Position numbers and translations under genes: made by a program. The notes beneath the pieces are model-generated. The model was not told the DNA's origin. It ran no database searches and was given only the letters and a program-made list of their open reading frames with translations. From NCBI RefSeq assembly GCF_023065955.2, contig NW_026622985.1:2192001-2256000 (forward strand): a DNA stretch of 64,000 nt, in the 5' to 3' direction. Positions 24,231 to 37,387 of this stretch are shown one piece after another (within the stretch, counting starts at the first letter, position 1; every line of letters begins with the position of its first letter). The stretch comes from Ursus arctos. Taxonomy: Eukaryota > Chordata > Mammalia > Carnivora > Ursidae.

Positions 24231-27200
24231 CCTTTTTCTCCACATCTTCTCAGAAAATAAGCTTCTCTGCATCCAACTTGACCAGAAATTAGGATGGGGC
24301 AGCCTGTTTCAGATATGAGAAGCATTCTTTTAAAGTTAACGATTGTTTTTCTTCTATTTATTGATGTTTCTGTCTATCCCATAGGTTTCATACATCCTGT
24401 CCTGTCTATTCCCTCTGTCATTTTTTCTGTGTCCTTTTTATTTTGCACCTTGATTCACATGTTTTTTGTTTTTTTTTGTCAGGCTGATTCGATCCTCTGT
24501 GTTATCAACTACTTCTAATTTGAATGTTAGCTTTTATTTTCCCCTCAATTGTGTGTTTAGTTCACCATTGTTTTCCCTTAATTCACTCCTTACCTTTCAT
24601 TCCGGCATGCCCCTCTCTTGTTGTCTTGGCGTACATACAATATCCAGCCTCTGTTTCTAATGCCGCCAAGCAGCGCCTGCCATCTGGTGATCTGGTACGT
24701 CCCCTTCAGCTGGGTGTGCATCTCAGCTTCTTCCAGGCACGTCTGTGTCTCCTGTGCTGCCCATGGTATCTTGGATACCATGCTTGGATCTTCCAGTTTC
24801 TTAACCACCTGTGGAAATGAGAACTAAGTGACCCAGGGTACAAAGAAATGTGAGGAACGAGCTCATATTGTCCATTGCCCATCTAGATGCAGAAAGAATG
24901 CTACTTTCTCATGAAAAAATGTCTCAGTTCTTATGGAGCTGTTATTTTTAGTCCAGTTTCAGGCTTCCATAACATCTTGGAGCAAGCAGAATGATCTTGG
25001 AACACTTTCTGGCTTCCCCAGCAATAAAATGAATGAGCTGAGAATAATCCTTCACACATTCCCATGGGACCAGGCCTCCAGATCTCCAGGGGACGGGCAG
25101 CTGATGGGAAGTAGTTCTGCAGCAGGCATGGCTCCTGTGCACGCCAGTCTAACTACACCACCCAGGAGTCTTCACTTGAGGTTTTTTTTCTTGCTGGAAA
25201 AGCCAAATGCCAGGGAATTAGTCTCCAGGTTAACATACCCAACCAATGACCAATGGGAGTTGATGGAAAAATAACTAGCTCTCTGTTGCCACAGGAGGGA
25301 CACTGCTGGATCATGTTGCCTGAGGTCCCCAGCAAGGCAGAGCCCAGGTGCACACACAAGAATGCACTCATCAATTCAATCTTTGGCCTCTTTCCCTTCC
25401 CTGTACCAATTCCCCACTCTCCTATTTGTACTTTGACATCACTTCCTGTATTACTTAACTCCTGTTATATAACAAACAATTCGCAAAAGTAATGGCTTTA
25501 AGCAATTTCTTATATCTCTGTACTTGCTGGGATCAGCTGGGCAGTTTTCTGTGACTAGTAGTACCAGTTGGACTCACTAATACAGCTGTCTTCAGCCAAG
25601 AGCTCAGTCGGGGCTGGAATACCCAACTATCTTCAGTCCCAAGTCTGTGGCCTCGGCTGGGCTGGCCAGAACAGCTGCGCTCATGATCTGTCATCACAGA
25701 GCAGTCTAACGTTAGCTTCTTCACTGGACACCCACTGGATGAAAACAGAAGATGCCCCTTAAAGTGTGGGCTTAGAAGTTTCAGTATGCCACCTCTACTA
25801 CTTTATATGCAGGTAAATAGAGCCAGCCCCAAATCAAAGAGAACAAAAATATGTCCCATCTTTTGGTGATAGGTGTGGCATGTCTGTACAGGTGTGCAAG
25901 GGTTTGGGGATAGCCATGTTGCTTATTCTTGATCACTGTCCCTTACTTCCCAAAGCAACTACTTGGGTTTAAATCCTCGTCTAAAGGGTCTGCTTCTGGG
26001 AGCATCTAACTTAAGGTAACGCTCCTATTCTGGTGGCATCTAAACTCAGAGTGCTCAATGCCTCAGACCTACATGTTTATTTCATCCTTGTATGTTTCTT
26101 CCCATGATTGTCCTATGTAGAGAGCAGCACTTGACCTACATGTTTGAGGTCTCTCTACTGCAGTGCAGCAACACCATGCCTATAGCCCCATCCTTGACCG
26201 TATGTACCCTTCCACAGGTTCTTCTCCGCAGGACACAGGTTCCTCTCCACAGGAAGCATTGGTTCTATTATCTGGGAATTCTAGGCTGCGTCAAATGATG
26301 GCATTAGCGTTCTCCTGAGCCATTTGTTGGACTGAATGGTGCTGAATATAGGGTTGGTAACACAGTTCTGATGGGTTACCCCAGGGGTATGAGGCAGCAC
26401 CCCTGGGGGCTAGGGAAGATCACCATGGAGGCACAGTCCATGGTCACTATATCTGAGAATGGATGAGTCATTGGTGACCACCTGGCTCTGATGACCCACT
26501 GTGGAGCCCCACATTCCTGAGTAAATGGCCCTCAGAAATCCCAGAGCATTGGATTTATTGTAACCCAGAGTGGTAAGATTGCAGCTTACCTGTGTGGCAA
26601 GGAGTTGAGGAAAAGCAGAGAAAAAGCAAAAGCTCAGTCAAATTCTCCCACAAAGTAGTTGACCTCTGGTTTCCTCCTGAGAGTTTGCCCAGAGTGCCCA
26701 GAGCTGGGTCTGCCTGGCCTGCCTGTCCAGGCCTGCCTGTTGACTGGACACAAAGCCTGGTGGCGAAGGGGCAAGGGGAGGCCAGCGACCTGAGCTGGGA
26801 AATACATACTCAAACTCTGCCTATTGCTAACCCAGAGGTCAGTCTGGGATGGAAAGGGGATGCTGATAAGCTGGATTCTCTGAGGGGACACACCATGGCA
26901 AGCTGTTACAGATGTGAGTTACCAGCTGTGCCCGCTGAGGGTCAAGTTCCCAGAAGCTGGATGAAGGGCTACGGGAGGCACAGGAAAGGAAAGGGGGGCA
27001 GCCCAAAGATCACTGAGGAGTTCCATCAGGGATTAGCCAACTCCTCTTTTTTTCCCCAACAAACAGGATTCTTCCCCCCTATTCCAGAGATAAGTGAAGG
27101 ACTGCTGTGCTTTGACTAAAAAGAAATTCTCAGGTCAGACGTAGGCCCCATTCCTGCAGATTTTGGGCTGTCTGATTTTGGTTTTGGTGCACATCAAACC

Positions 27201-27312
27201 CTCTGACTGGCTCCTTTGCCCTAGTACAACTCTTGTGTCCATTGGGATTGCAAATGAGAATGGTAGGAAAGGGTCCCTGGGACAGGGCTGATAATGTCCT
27301 CTAAGCTCCTAT
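24231..27312. other. Moderately GC-rich stretch without a recognised gene
   Basis: From about 24450 base composition becomes visibly richer in G and C than the flanks. 25440-25750 has the feel of an old DNA-transposon repeat ('cttgctgggatcagctgggcag'), family not named. The longest non-L1 open frame of the window lies at 26592-27119 (175 codons, plus). It starts MWQGVEEKQRK, is rich in Pro, Gly, Ser and Trp, and has no domain, signal peptide or membrane segment I can identify. It is probably chance, and is treated as a finding rather than a gene. Confidence 0.4.
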
Positions 27313-27327
27313 CAAGTGCCTTCTTTT

Positions 27328-27337
27328 TTCTTTTTCT

Positions 27338-27389
<52 letters not shown>

Positions 27390-27549
27390 TCAAGATTTTA
27401 TTTATTCACAAGAGACAGAGAGAGAGCTAGACAGAGGCAGAGGGAGAAGCAGCCTCCCCATGGAGCAGATAGCCCAATGCTGGGCAGGACCTGGGGATCA
27501 TGACCTGAGCCAAAGGCAGACACTTAACCAACTGAGCCACCCAGGCGCC
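27328..27549 (-). mobile_element. CAN-SINE with CTTT-expanded tail, minus strand
   Basis: The minus-strand head is GGGCGCCTGGGTGGCTCAGT, near consensus. The tail has become an AAAG repeat (read as CTTT on plus, 27341-27391). A perfect 15-bp TSD, caagtgccttctttt, lies at 27313-27327 and 27550-27564. Confidence 0.95.
27341..27391. repeat. (CTTT)n microsatellite in a SINE tail
   Basis: About 12 uninterrupted CTTT units that arose from the A-rich tail of the SINE at 27328-27549. Confidence 0.95.
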
Positions 27550-27564
27550 CAAGTGCCTTCTTTT

Positions 27565-29819
27565 CAACCTTACATGGATTATCTAGAGTTTTGGCATGGG
27601 TGAAAGTGCTCCAGCCACATGGCTGGACCTCTGCTCCTATCTGGCCCCACATGATGGAGCACTGACTGGGGTTATTGTGGAAGGGGATGGGGGACTGGGG
27701 CTCAGACACCTTAGCAGGGACCAGAGAATCCTGAAGGGGGTGGAAGGACTGATGTGCCTTCCCAGCTGGACTGAACTCACTGTAGTCCTGCCCTAAGCCA
27801 TCACTGGGGCCACCTTCCCACCAGGTGGAGCCAGTCATGTGACCATTGCCAGCAGGAGTTCCCTGGGTCTAAATGCTCACTATCCAACATTGGTGTTTGC
27901 ATTCCCAGATGCAAACCCAGTTAGAACCTGCTTAGTTCATCCAGGAAACAGATGTGGGGTGAGGCCAGTCGTCAAGTTTCTTCTTACTTTACATAAAAGA
28001 AGGTCAATATATTTGTGGCTCTGAAGAAAGGAGCCCCTGGGGTTAGGGGATGGACTTTGAGAAGTGGCGTTCGGTGAGTTACCTGAAAAGAGAAATGAAT
28101 CGGACAGGTCCCCCTTCCTAGAACTTCTTATGTCCCTTGGAGCCACCTAAAATCTACAGTTTTCTCCCTGAGCCCCTAGTGTCTCAATCTTTCAGCAGGC
28201 CACTCTGGCTCGTCCCTCCAGAAGGAAGAAGCAACTGGGGTCACGTGTCCCTCTGATGGAGTCCAGACTCACAGTACATTCAGATGTGCTGTGAGCAAGC
28301 CGCTCTCCATGGAGCTCAGAGAGAACAGGGGCTATGTACGTAGAGATGTTCAACCCTCTGTCTTTTGTTTCAGGTTGTCACAAGTTCATCCCAATTCTGT
28401 CACTGTCCTAGAATGTCGCACTGCTTAACTTCAAGATAAAATCTCCTGTTCACCACGTAGTTCACTGATAAGAAATAAAACCTACATACTAAAAATAAGA
28501 GGGACTCTGATTTTTCTAAAAAATGCAGGGCATGAAAATCTGCATCTAATATGTACACAGTCTCCACCCCTCAATGTAAAGACTACACGTGTTAGGGTGA
28601 AATAAATTACCACCAGTTTCTCTTTCTGGTGAACCGGTTGTTGGAAGGGAAAGCACTTCTAAATTGTTGGGTGGCCTGGTCTTTGAGTGGCTTAGAAATT
28701 AGGCTGCTGAGCTATGAATAGAAGACAAGGTGGTGCTTTATTTTCCTACATTCTACTGCTTAATTCCTACCATGTTGTTATTGTGTTTGAGTGTGAGAAT
28801 CATAGGACCGTGGTTATTGTTCTTAAAATCTACTTTCATTTTGTCTGTAATGAGTTAGGAAAAAAAAATCTGCCAAACTGGAAAATTCTGGCCTATATCC
28901 TCATTTTCCATAGTAGTTTTGATGATGTGCTCCTCGTACTGCTGGGTGGGGGGTTCTCCATTGACAGTGGAATTGGCGGACTGGGGGCCGGGAATGACAT
29001 GGGACTCCTTAGGGAAAATTCAGTTTCCCTAATGAGGCTTTTCTGACATTAGTGAAAATAACAGTGTAATGTTTTGCTCAATGAGGTCACAAACCACCTG
29101 AATTGTACTGAATTTTGTCCACGGCCTCTCAGGTTTAGAGACCCTATCTCTCAGCAGAGTGTGGGGATCTGAGCAGGAGCACAGGGGTCCTCTGGGCTGA
29201 CTGGTCAGGAGAAGTTGGTTCTCCTGGGAGGTATGAGGGACTGTAACTGTGCCAACAGTGAGCTCAGATGAGATTCCAGGGAGCAAGTTACACTGAAGAG
29301 AGAGGTTGCTGTCCACCTGTTACTCCAGGGTGTAAATGACCACCCTGGGAGGCCCTGGACTTGGGAACGTGCATGCCCCCTCCTCTGCCTCTTTTCTGCT
29401 CTCTGCTTCTCAGTGTGTCACCTCACCTCTGCTTTCTTTCCTTCTCCCTTTTCCTTTGGGGGCTTTTGCCTTTGTCCTACACTCCATTTCTAATGTTCCC
29501 TTGGGACACATTTGAAAAATTCCCCCCTTATGTGAACATAATGCAGAGACTTTTATAATTACAGCGCAGGAATCGTGCTTCTCTTGATCATCACAGCCTT
29601 CCTCTTTCCTCTTGGGTAAGCCCGGCCCAGGAGAAAACCCTGGGAAAAATTTACTTTGCCATTTGTAATGTGGAAAAGAATTGAAAAACGAGAGGTGGAA
29701 TAATAATAATAATCATATTTGGTTACCTCAGGATAAAACCAGAAGTGTTGTCAGAAGGATATATGTCAAATTAATTCAAATTGCAATCTGAGATAGTATA
29801 AACTACTGCATCTCTATAT
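27565..29819. other. Moderately GC-rich stretch without a recognised gene
   Basis: No repeat family recognised. Several short frames on both strands (27524-27838 minus, 28714-29046 plus, 29029-29316 minus) lack known motifs. A small splice-site-bounded hydrophobic segment lies at 29565-29615. The sequence could hold old exons, a decayed gene or a diverged LTR; none is demonstrated. Confidence 0.35.
29565..29615 (+). other. Exon-like 51-bp segment encoding a hydrophobic stretch
   Basis: Preceded by an acceptor-like 'ttttataattacag' and followed by a donor-like 'gtaagc'. In one frame it reads AGIVLLLIITAFLFPL, which looks like a single transmembrane helix. No partner exon was found on either side, so coincidence is likely. 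Confidence 0.12.
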
Positions 29820-29832
29820 TTATTCTTCAGAG

Positions 29833-30015
29833 GGGAGCCTGGGTGGCTCAGTCAGTTTGGCTTCTGACTCTTGGTTTTAGCTCAAGTCATGATCTCAGGG
29901 TCCTGGGATTGAGCCCTACGTTGGGCTCCTCATTCAATCAGGGGATCTGCTTGAGGACGCTCTCTCTCTGCCCCTCCCCCACTCTCTCTCTCTAATCCTA
30001 TCTCTCCCTCTCAAA

Positions 30016-30046
<31 letters not shown>

Positions 30047-30066
30047 ATAGATAAATCTTTGAAAAA
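29833..30066 (+). mobile_element. CAN-SINE, plus strand
   Basis: Head ggggagcctgggtggctcag, CT-rich block, eleven TAAA-type units, then AAATCTTTG. A 13-bp TSD, ttattcttcagag, lies at 29820-29832 and 30067-30079. Confidence 0.95.
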
Positions 30067-30251
30067 TTATTCTTCAGAGAATTTGGTTTAGTGTTTATCT
30101 CTTTTCATTGACATTAACATGCCATTTTGCACTGAGTCATTTCCACATCTTTTCATGCATACTCAAATCATAATTTTATTAAAGAGTATGTATATGTGTT
30201 GAACAAGTTGTAATATTAGCAATGATTTTTTAAAACTGGTAATGTATTCAG

Positions 30252-30407
30252 AGGGGAGATGGGTGAAATAGGTGATGGGGATTAAGGAGTGCACTTGTGA
30301 TGAGCACTGGGTGTTGTATGAAAGTGTTGAATCACTGTTTTATATACCTGAAATTAATGTTATACTGTATGTTAACTAACTGGAATTTAAATAAAAACTT
30401 AAAAGAA
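30252..30407 (+). mobile_element. Severely 5'-truncated carnivore L1 3' end
   Basis: Only about 155 bp of the L1 3'UTR: 'aggtgatggggattaagga', 'gatgagcactgggtgttgtat' and 'gttaactaactggaatttaaataaaaactt', ending in an A-rich tail. It matches the same 3' terminus seen in reverse at 10980 and 36833. Confidence 0.9.
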
Positions 30408-31334
30408 TAAAATGGTTTGGGTTCCTGCTAACATCAGGTTTGTATCATAAGGCAGCAATGGCACTTCTGAGTTAGACTCAAGATATACCTAGTTATATTG
30501 ACTAAAAGACTAACCCACACAAACTCTCAAATGACCAAATACTGTTTTGATTATTACAAGTTTTAAAATCCAACTACCTTTTACCTATAAATATTTTATG
30601 TGAATCTGCTGGATAAATCCAAATTATCAAACATTTCTTATGGTTCAAAGAAGAATATTTAGCTGAGAACTGCATTTTATAAATGTTCAGTTTTTAGATA
30701 AGCACTTGCAGAAATGTTTTAGTCTAAAAATATAATAGATATAAAGACAAAAAGCATTCAACTTTGTCACTAACTCACATAAAATAACACCACTAAGGTA
30801 TTTTCCAAGTAGATTATTTTAATTCAGTTTCATCTTTGAGAAACAGTAATGAGAAAAAATAAAGATATATGTTCTTAGGGAAAGCATCTTCAACATGTCT
30901 TTGACTCTGAGCTTTCCACTTCTAGAAGGATGAAATAGACGTATTTCTTTTCTGCTAAGTACCCATAAAAATCATAGACTCTATACAAAATAAAGTTTAA
31001 GAATATTCTGAAAGGTTGAGACTAGCCAGAGACCTCAGAAACCAAGGACTGACATGAGAGTAAGTCCCTGATTGTTCTGTTTGTCTCTAGATGGTGGGCA
31101 AAGTGGGCAACTGGCACAGACTAAAAAGCCCTCCAAAAGCCTGCTCTCACTAGTCGAAGAACAGTGAAAGCAAAACTGTTAGACAATAACAGCTTTAGCC
31201 AAAAACTCAGACAAAAGTGTCCTCACTCAGATAACAAAGACTTGCTCATCAGGGAGAAGAGACTGCTACCCTTGCAAGTGGTTTCCCTTATCCTCCCCAC
31301 CATGCTGATGCCAGAGGCGGCCTGCGGAAGTCAA
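30408..31334. other. No recognised gene; possible L1 5' sequence at its end
   Basis: 31000-31334 could be an untranslated or ORF1-region piece of the L1 that follows, but I cannot match it. The open frame at 31164-31400 runs into the L1 segment. Confidence 0.35.
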
Positions 31335-33440
31335 GAGTGGAATTCTAGCCAGGACAATAAGGCAAGAAAACAGTCATATCATTTGGAAAGGAAGAAATAA
31401 AACTCCTTCTTTCCCGATGACACGATTAGCTACATAGGAAATATATGGGATCTATAAAATTACTCCCAGAACTAATAATTGAGTTCAGCAAAGTCGCAGG
31501 ATACAAGATCAACAACATTTCTATGGAGTAGAAGGGAACACATTGATTCTGAGGTTAAAAACATAATGCTATTTACAATGGTGTAAAACGTGTAATAGGT
31601 ATAAATCTAACAAAACTTGTACTCAAATTATATGCTGGAAATGACAAAATACTGATGAAAGAATTTTTTTTAAAAAAAGATCTAAATAAATGGGCAGCCA
31701 TTCCATAATCACGTATCAGAAAACTAATAAAGATGCCAATTCACCAAAAATTGATATACAGTTTAACACAATTCTACCCAAATATCAGAAATAACATTTG
31801 TAAGAGGAGACAGGGTTATTATGAAATTTCTATGGAAAAACAAAGGAAGTAGAGTAGATAAAACAATTTTGAAAAAGTAGAATACAGTGGGAGAAATCAG
31901 TGTACCCAAGTTGAAAATGTATTATATAACAATAATCAAGGTGGGGTACTGTTGTCGGAGGGAAAGATACTTAGATCAGTGACACAGAATGGAGAACCCC
32001 AGAATAGACCCAAGAAAATATAATGAAACTAGTTTGACAAAAGTCCAAAAACAATTCAATGGACACAAGTATCTTTCTCAACAAATGGTGCTGGTGTATC
32101 TGGCCAAAAACCAACCAACCAACCAACCAACCAAACAAACAAACAAACAAAACCAAAACCAACCAAAAAACCCAACACCTCAGCCTAAATCAATACAAAG
32201 TAAAATTATACAAAATTATTATTGCATAAACTTATTATACAAAAATTAACTCAAAATGGATCACAGATTTAAGTATAAAATGGAAAAGTACAACACTTTT
32301 AGGGGGAAAAATGATAGGACAAAGTTTTCAGGACAAAAAATATCTATACTATACAGTTCTTAGACATAACACCAAAGCATGATACATAAAAGGAAAACTG
32401 AAAAGTTGGATTTCATTAAAATTAACAACTTTTGCTCCATCAGAGACCCTATTTAGAGTATGAAAAGAAAACTTACCAAAAGGAATAAGATATTTCCAGA
32501 TTATATGTCCAACAGAGGGCTAGTATTTAGAATATAAAAAGAACTCTCTAAACCCAACAGTAAAAGAATAAACATTCCAATTAGAAAACAGGCAAAATAC
32601 ATGAATGGACATGTCAATGATAAGGATGTAAAGATAGCAAATAAGCACAAGAAATGTTCAGCATCATTAGCCATCAGGGAAATGTAAATTAAACCCACAA
32701 TGAGATATTTCTACATACCTCTCAGCAAAAAACAGTGACAACAGTAATGCTGAGGAGCATTGACAGAAACTGTTTGCTCAGATATCACATTGGGAATGTA
32801 AAATGGTACAGCCACTCTGGAAAACAGCTCAGCAGTTTCTAGAAAACTAAACATGCATGTACCGTATGACCCAATCTCAGAGAAATGAAAATTTGTGTCG
32901 ACACAAAAACCTGTACACTAATGTTTCTAGTAGTTTGTTTATAACAGAAAAGCAAAACAAAACAAAAAACTCTGAAAACAAAACAAACTGAAAAAACAAC
33001 TGGAAACAATCTAGATGTCCTTCAAAGCAAATCATGGTGATCCATGTTATAAATAATACTCACCAATACAAAGGAACAAACTAGTAAAGCACACAACGGC
33101 CTGGATGAATCTCCAGAAAATTATTCTGAGTGAAAATATCCAATCCTAAGACATTACTTTCCGATTATATAATATTCTTCAAAGGACATGCCGTCGAGAG
33201 GGAGAAGAGACCAATGGTTGCCAAGTGTTCAGGGAAGATGTGTTGCATCTGGAAAAGGCAGTGTGACAGATATCTGGATGTCTGGATGCTACTGTATTCA
33301 AGTCAGTGTCCTGGCTGTGATACTGGACTCTAGTTTGAGAAGATGTTGCCCCTGGAGGAAACTAGGTCAAGGGCACACAAGATCTCTCCTATTATTTCCA
33401 ATATGTGCATGTAAATCTATAATTATCTCAAAATCAGAAA
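31335..33440 (+). mobile_element. L1 ORF2 3' half plus 3'UTR, plus strand
   Basis: Starts inside ORF2 near the RT domain ('attctagccaggacaataagg'), just before a decayed FADD region (about 31405-31425). It continues through ORF2 C-terminal blocks ('atgttcagcatcattagccatcagggaaatg', about 32653-32683), and an old-type 3'UTR extends to about 33440. An ACCA/AACA-rich simple repeat interrupts it at 32105-32150. Frames are destroyed; L1MA-like age. Confidence 0.85.
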
Positions 33441-36234
33441 AAGATAATTTTCCAATATATTTCTGTATGAGGCTAAATTTTCCTCGTATATTTCAACCAA
33501 AATACCATATGGCAAATGACTGACTGCAGGAGCTCAAATGAGGATCCAGCTGACTTCTCTTAAGCCAGGTATTAAAAAAATTGCAAAAATGTAAAGCAAT
33601 GCCACTGTGCTCAGTATGTATACTTTTGTTTTTGAAATATACCTGTTTTTCTTCAAAAATACACTTTTATGGTGACACATAAACTTTATAGTTGTTATTT
33701 TTCAATGTTATAAATCTTTTGAAAATCTCCTTTTCTGTATCCAATAATGATAGAAAGGTAGTAAGTAATAGGTAAAACTCACACGCACAATAGTGGGAAG
33801 AGGTCAGACCATAAATTTGAGAATTCCTAAATTAGGCAGTGGGCAGTGTTCACCAAACACACTCAACCTGCATTTTATTTTGTCTGTATAGACATATTAA
33901 AATATATGAAAAAATGTTCTTTCCAAAATGTAATGCAATGAGAAAAATGGTTACAAGTTTAAACATTGATGTGGTATTTAATTCCAACACAGGTACCCAA
34001 AGATTTCTAAATAGAAACCATAAAATGCCTTTTTTCAAAATGTCATTTTAATATTTGTCCCATTTTCTGATCAGAAATTGAAGACTCTGTAGGCACTTAT
34101 TTAATTCATCTCAGCATTTAAGAGTCAATGGCCCTCAATGGCGACAGATTGCCCTGTAGGCAGCATGGAAATTCATGTTTCTCAGTGTCAGATCTCTCTG
34201 ATGAGGCCTTAAGTATTGAAATTTTATTTATTTATCATGCAGAAAGATGACATTTCACTTCTGAAGCCAATTGACAGGGAGACTGTAATTATTCTATTCT
34301 CCTGGCACCAGTTTTCTCCTTGCATGTTCCTCTGAGTATTAAAAAAAATCCTCATCTGTGATTTTTCTATTCAGGTATTTCCCCCCTCTCCAGAGATAAA
34401 TTAATTTGCAACAACCAAGAAATTCAGGTGCCAGCACTTTGTAAACAAATGTTTAAAGCAAAAATTTAATCTTGTCACAGCTCACCCTTAAGAGAAGCGT
34501 AGAACTCAGCTGAAGTTGCAAACCTATGACAAATAGGACTTGTTTCCGGTGATCTCTGTACACAGCGTTCCTGTTGCAGGTCCTTCTCTCATGTAGGTGT
34601 ATCCCTCTGGATTTAAGGAGGGTTGGGTTCTTGTGTAATGGTTGCTGCGCTGTGTCCCCCATGCTTCCCACACCCTCTCCCTTCCAGGATTAAGCACCCT
34701 TTACTCCAGTGACCTGGACCTCTGGGAGCTTGGGGTGTGTTGCCCTTCCAGGTAATTATCATTCCATGAAGAAAACTGCCATAGCCAGGGTCATGCTCTC
34801 TTTCCAGAGGCAGCCAGTCTCCAATGATGGACCAGTGGTAGATGGATAAAGGCCTGGGCCCCTCAGCCAGTCAAGAAACTCTAAAGGCGCAAGCATCCAG
34901 CTCCAGAGCTCTCTGTGGGATGGCTGAGCCCATTGTTGTGATATCATAGCTCCAAATGTTCCCCTGCCTATCCTCCTCCTGCATCGGTGCAGACACATCT
35001 CCCTCACACAGCCAGCTTATCAAGCCACCGGGCCCTGGGCACCTGTCCAGCCCACAGAGGCTACTCTTCCAGGCTTAAATTCTGACTTCCTCCAGTTCAT
35101 GTTCTGCAAATAAATGTCACTTCCACCGTGGAGAAACAGTGATCATTAGGTAAGAGTTAAGTTTTACTAAAGTTAATTGTCTTATTCCACAGGAGAATCT
35201 GTCCTCCTTGCCAATACATACTTTCTGTCTCTACTGTAGAGCACGATAGATTCTGAAAGGAACATACCCAAGATAATCACAAATGATTTAAGAAATATTT
35301 ATATTTTTATTATAAAATCCACATGCCCTCATATTAGCTTCATCCCTTTTCCTTTGACTTTCTCCCATCACTCTTCCTCAAGCTGGTCCCTGTGGAGCAG
35401 GGCCCTGGGGAACCAAGCTTTGTAACTGGCTTTTCATTCTCCTTCATCCTTCATGGGGAGTAATTGATTCAGGGCAGGGCCTTAACAAATGTTAAAACCG
35501 GTGGTAGAAGTTGGATGAGGAACAACATAGTTACATAGCTTCAAAGTACTAACCCCCCAATACATGGTAAAGTTAGCATGCTTATTAATAACTTTAGAGT
35601 GGAAAAATCTAACAGATATCACCTTAACCAAGGTGGTCAAAACAATGCGACCAGAAATGGGAGAAAGATCCCACTTGATAGGATGGCCTGAACGTGACAC
35701 ACATCACTTCTGTGGTCTTCTTCTAGAAGTGCACAGCCAAGTCATGAGGCAACATCATGTACTTTAAATAGTACTTTAGTAGTACTTAAAAATAAGCACT
35801 TAAAATAGTACTTAAAAATAAGTCCCCAATTACCTACGTTTTTGTCCTAACTGTCCTCCATTGTACAACCATTGTGTTTTCATTAATGTGCTTAATGCTA
35901 TCCTCAGCTTTATTAATTATAATATCTGAAACTTACTGCTTTGCGCCTTTTCACCGTGAATTTTCTCAAGTGGTGTGGTGTGGTATCTGTTTTTGTAACT
36001 TTGCAGCAAGTTTTTGTTGTTGTTGTTTTGTTTTTACTTGTTTTATCTTTTGTTTTTTCCCTTAGGAGGATTCTTTAGCTTGTATGTTCTGAGTTTACCA
36101 TATGTTTGCTTTCCGATGCCTTTTTTCCTCAAGTAATATTTATTTGGTTTTATAATTATAGAGCCACAACAATTCTCAAATCTCTGTGCAGGGATTTTAG
36201 TGAGATTTGTGTTAGACATATTATTTTCCCGAAC
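33441..36234. other. No recognised gene
   Basis: 33500-34440 is AT-rich. 34450-35100 is richer in G and C, with two minus-strand open frames (34453-34671 and 34759-35007) that lack motifs. 35470-35770 contains 'tgataggatggcctgaacgtgac' and 'ctgtggtcttcttctagaa', a pattern I associate with an old interspersed repeat that I cannot name. Confidence 0.4.
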
Positions 36235-36350
36235 TTAATTTTATTCACTCATACATTCATTTGGCAAATATTGGTATTTATTGGGTATCTACTATTGCCA
36301 GGCACTATGTTATTCTGGCAATATGATGGAGAACAAAACTGACACTATAT
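36235..36350 (-). repeat. L2 3' end remnant
   Basis: 'cattcatttggcaaatattggtatttattgggtatctactattgccaggcactatg' is the complement of the L2 3' end; diverged. Confidence 0.6.
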
Positions 36351-36814
36351 TTTCTGATAATGTGTTTTTAAAGATTTTTCTCTTCACTCTTGAACTTGAC
36401 AATTTTCGCCAAGTTTTGTGTTTTATGATTAGTATACTTTTATTAATATTCACTGTTCTTTTTTTAAGTGTGAATAGTTTCTTCCTACTCTGTAAAGGTT
36501 GTACTATTTCCATCTTTTTAAATTGTACTTATATTTCATACAGATTAGGATTTCTTTATTTTTTCTTACCTATCTTCTCATTAATTTATTTTTTTCTTCT
36601 GATGTTTTTAACTTTTATATTTTTTTCTCTGACATATGTTTCTTTAGCATCCAGCCTGATGTCCAATCACCCTACATAGGTTTCTACATAGCCATTGTGT
36701 AATTTCCTTGTCTTTGCATGATAGTTTGCTCTTCCTCATTACAGCAACATTTTATAAAAATTTCTTATTTTTTTAAATGAATTGTTATAAATAAGACTCC
36801 GATTTGATTTTTTC
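36351..36814. other. T-rich stretch, nothing recognised
   Basis: The T-rich composition yields hydrophobic plus-strand frames (36281-36679, 36499-36702) full of Phe and Leu. No gene is supported. Confidence 0.5.
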
Positions 36815-36832
36815 AACTGATACAGTATTCTA

Positions 36833-37387
36833 TTTTTTTTCTTTTTTTTTCTTTTAATGTTTTTTTTTATTATATTATGTTAGTCACCATACAGTATATC
36901 CCCGGTTTCTAATGTAAAGTTCGATGATTCATTAGTTGTGTATAACACCCAGTGCACCATGCAGTACATGCCCTCCTTACTACCCATCACCAGTCTATCC
37001 CATTTCCCCACCCCCCTCCCCTCTGAGGCCCTCATTTTGTTTCTCAGAGTCCATAGTCTCTCATGCTTCATTCCCCCTTCTGATTACCCCCCCTTTCTTT
37101 ATCCCTTTCTTCCCCTACCGATCTTCCTAGTTCTTATGTTCCATAGATGAGAGAAATCATATAATTGTCTTTCTCTGCTTGACTTATTTCACTTAGCATT
37201 ATCTCCTCCAGTGCCGTCCATGTTGCAGCAACTGTTGAGAATTCGTTCTTTTTGATAGCTGAGTAATATTCCATTGTATATACGGACCACAACTTCTTAA
37301 TCCAGTCATCTGTTGAAGGGCATCTTGGTTCCTTCCATGCTTTGGCTACTGTGGACAATGCTGCTATGAACATTGGGGTGCATATTA
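36833..37387 (-). mobile_element. Young 5'-truncated L1, minus strand
   Basis: Poly(T)-rich start, full 3'UTR, then the end of ORF2. On the minus strand the ORF2p C-terminus is still open within 37134-37387, with FIAALSTVAKAW, VYTMEYYSAIKKNEF and AEKDNYMISLIYGT visible. A perfect 18-bp TSD, aactgatacagtattcta, lies at 36815-36832 and 37388-37405. Length is 555 bp. The perfect TSD and open frame indicate recent insertion. Confidence 0.96.

Noticed and set aside
29029..29316. Immunoglobulin-like domain on the minus strand
   Set aside because: A superficial LQCNLLP pattern only; no second Cys/Trp framework, no J-like motif and no recombination signal sequence that holds up.
34453..35007. Two consecutive minus-strand frames as a broken gene
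   Set aside because: No family motif in either, and no continuity when read across the gap.
36281..36679. 132-codon very hydrophobic frame resembling a membrane protein
   Set aside because: The Phe/Leu/Ile content follows from T-rich composition; no topology signature, start context or conserved motif.
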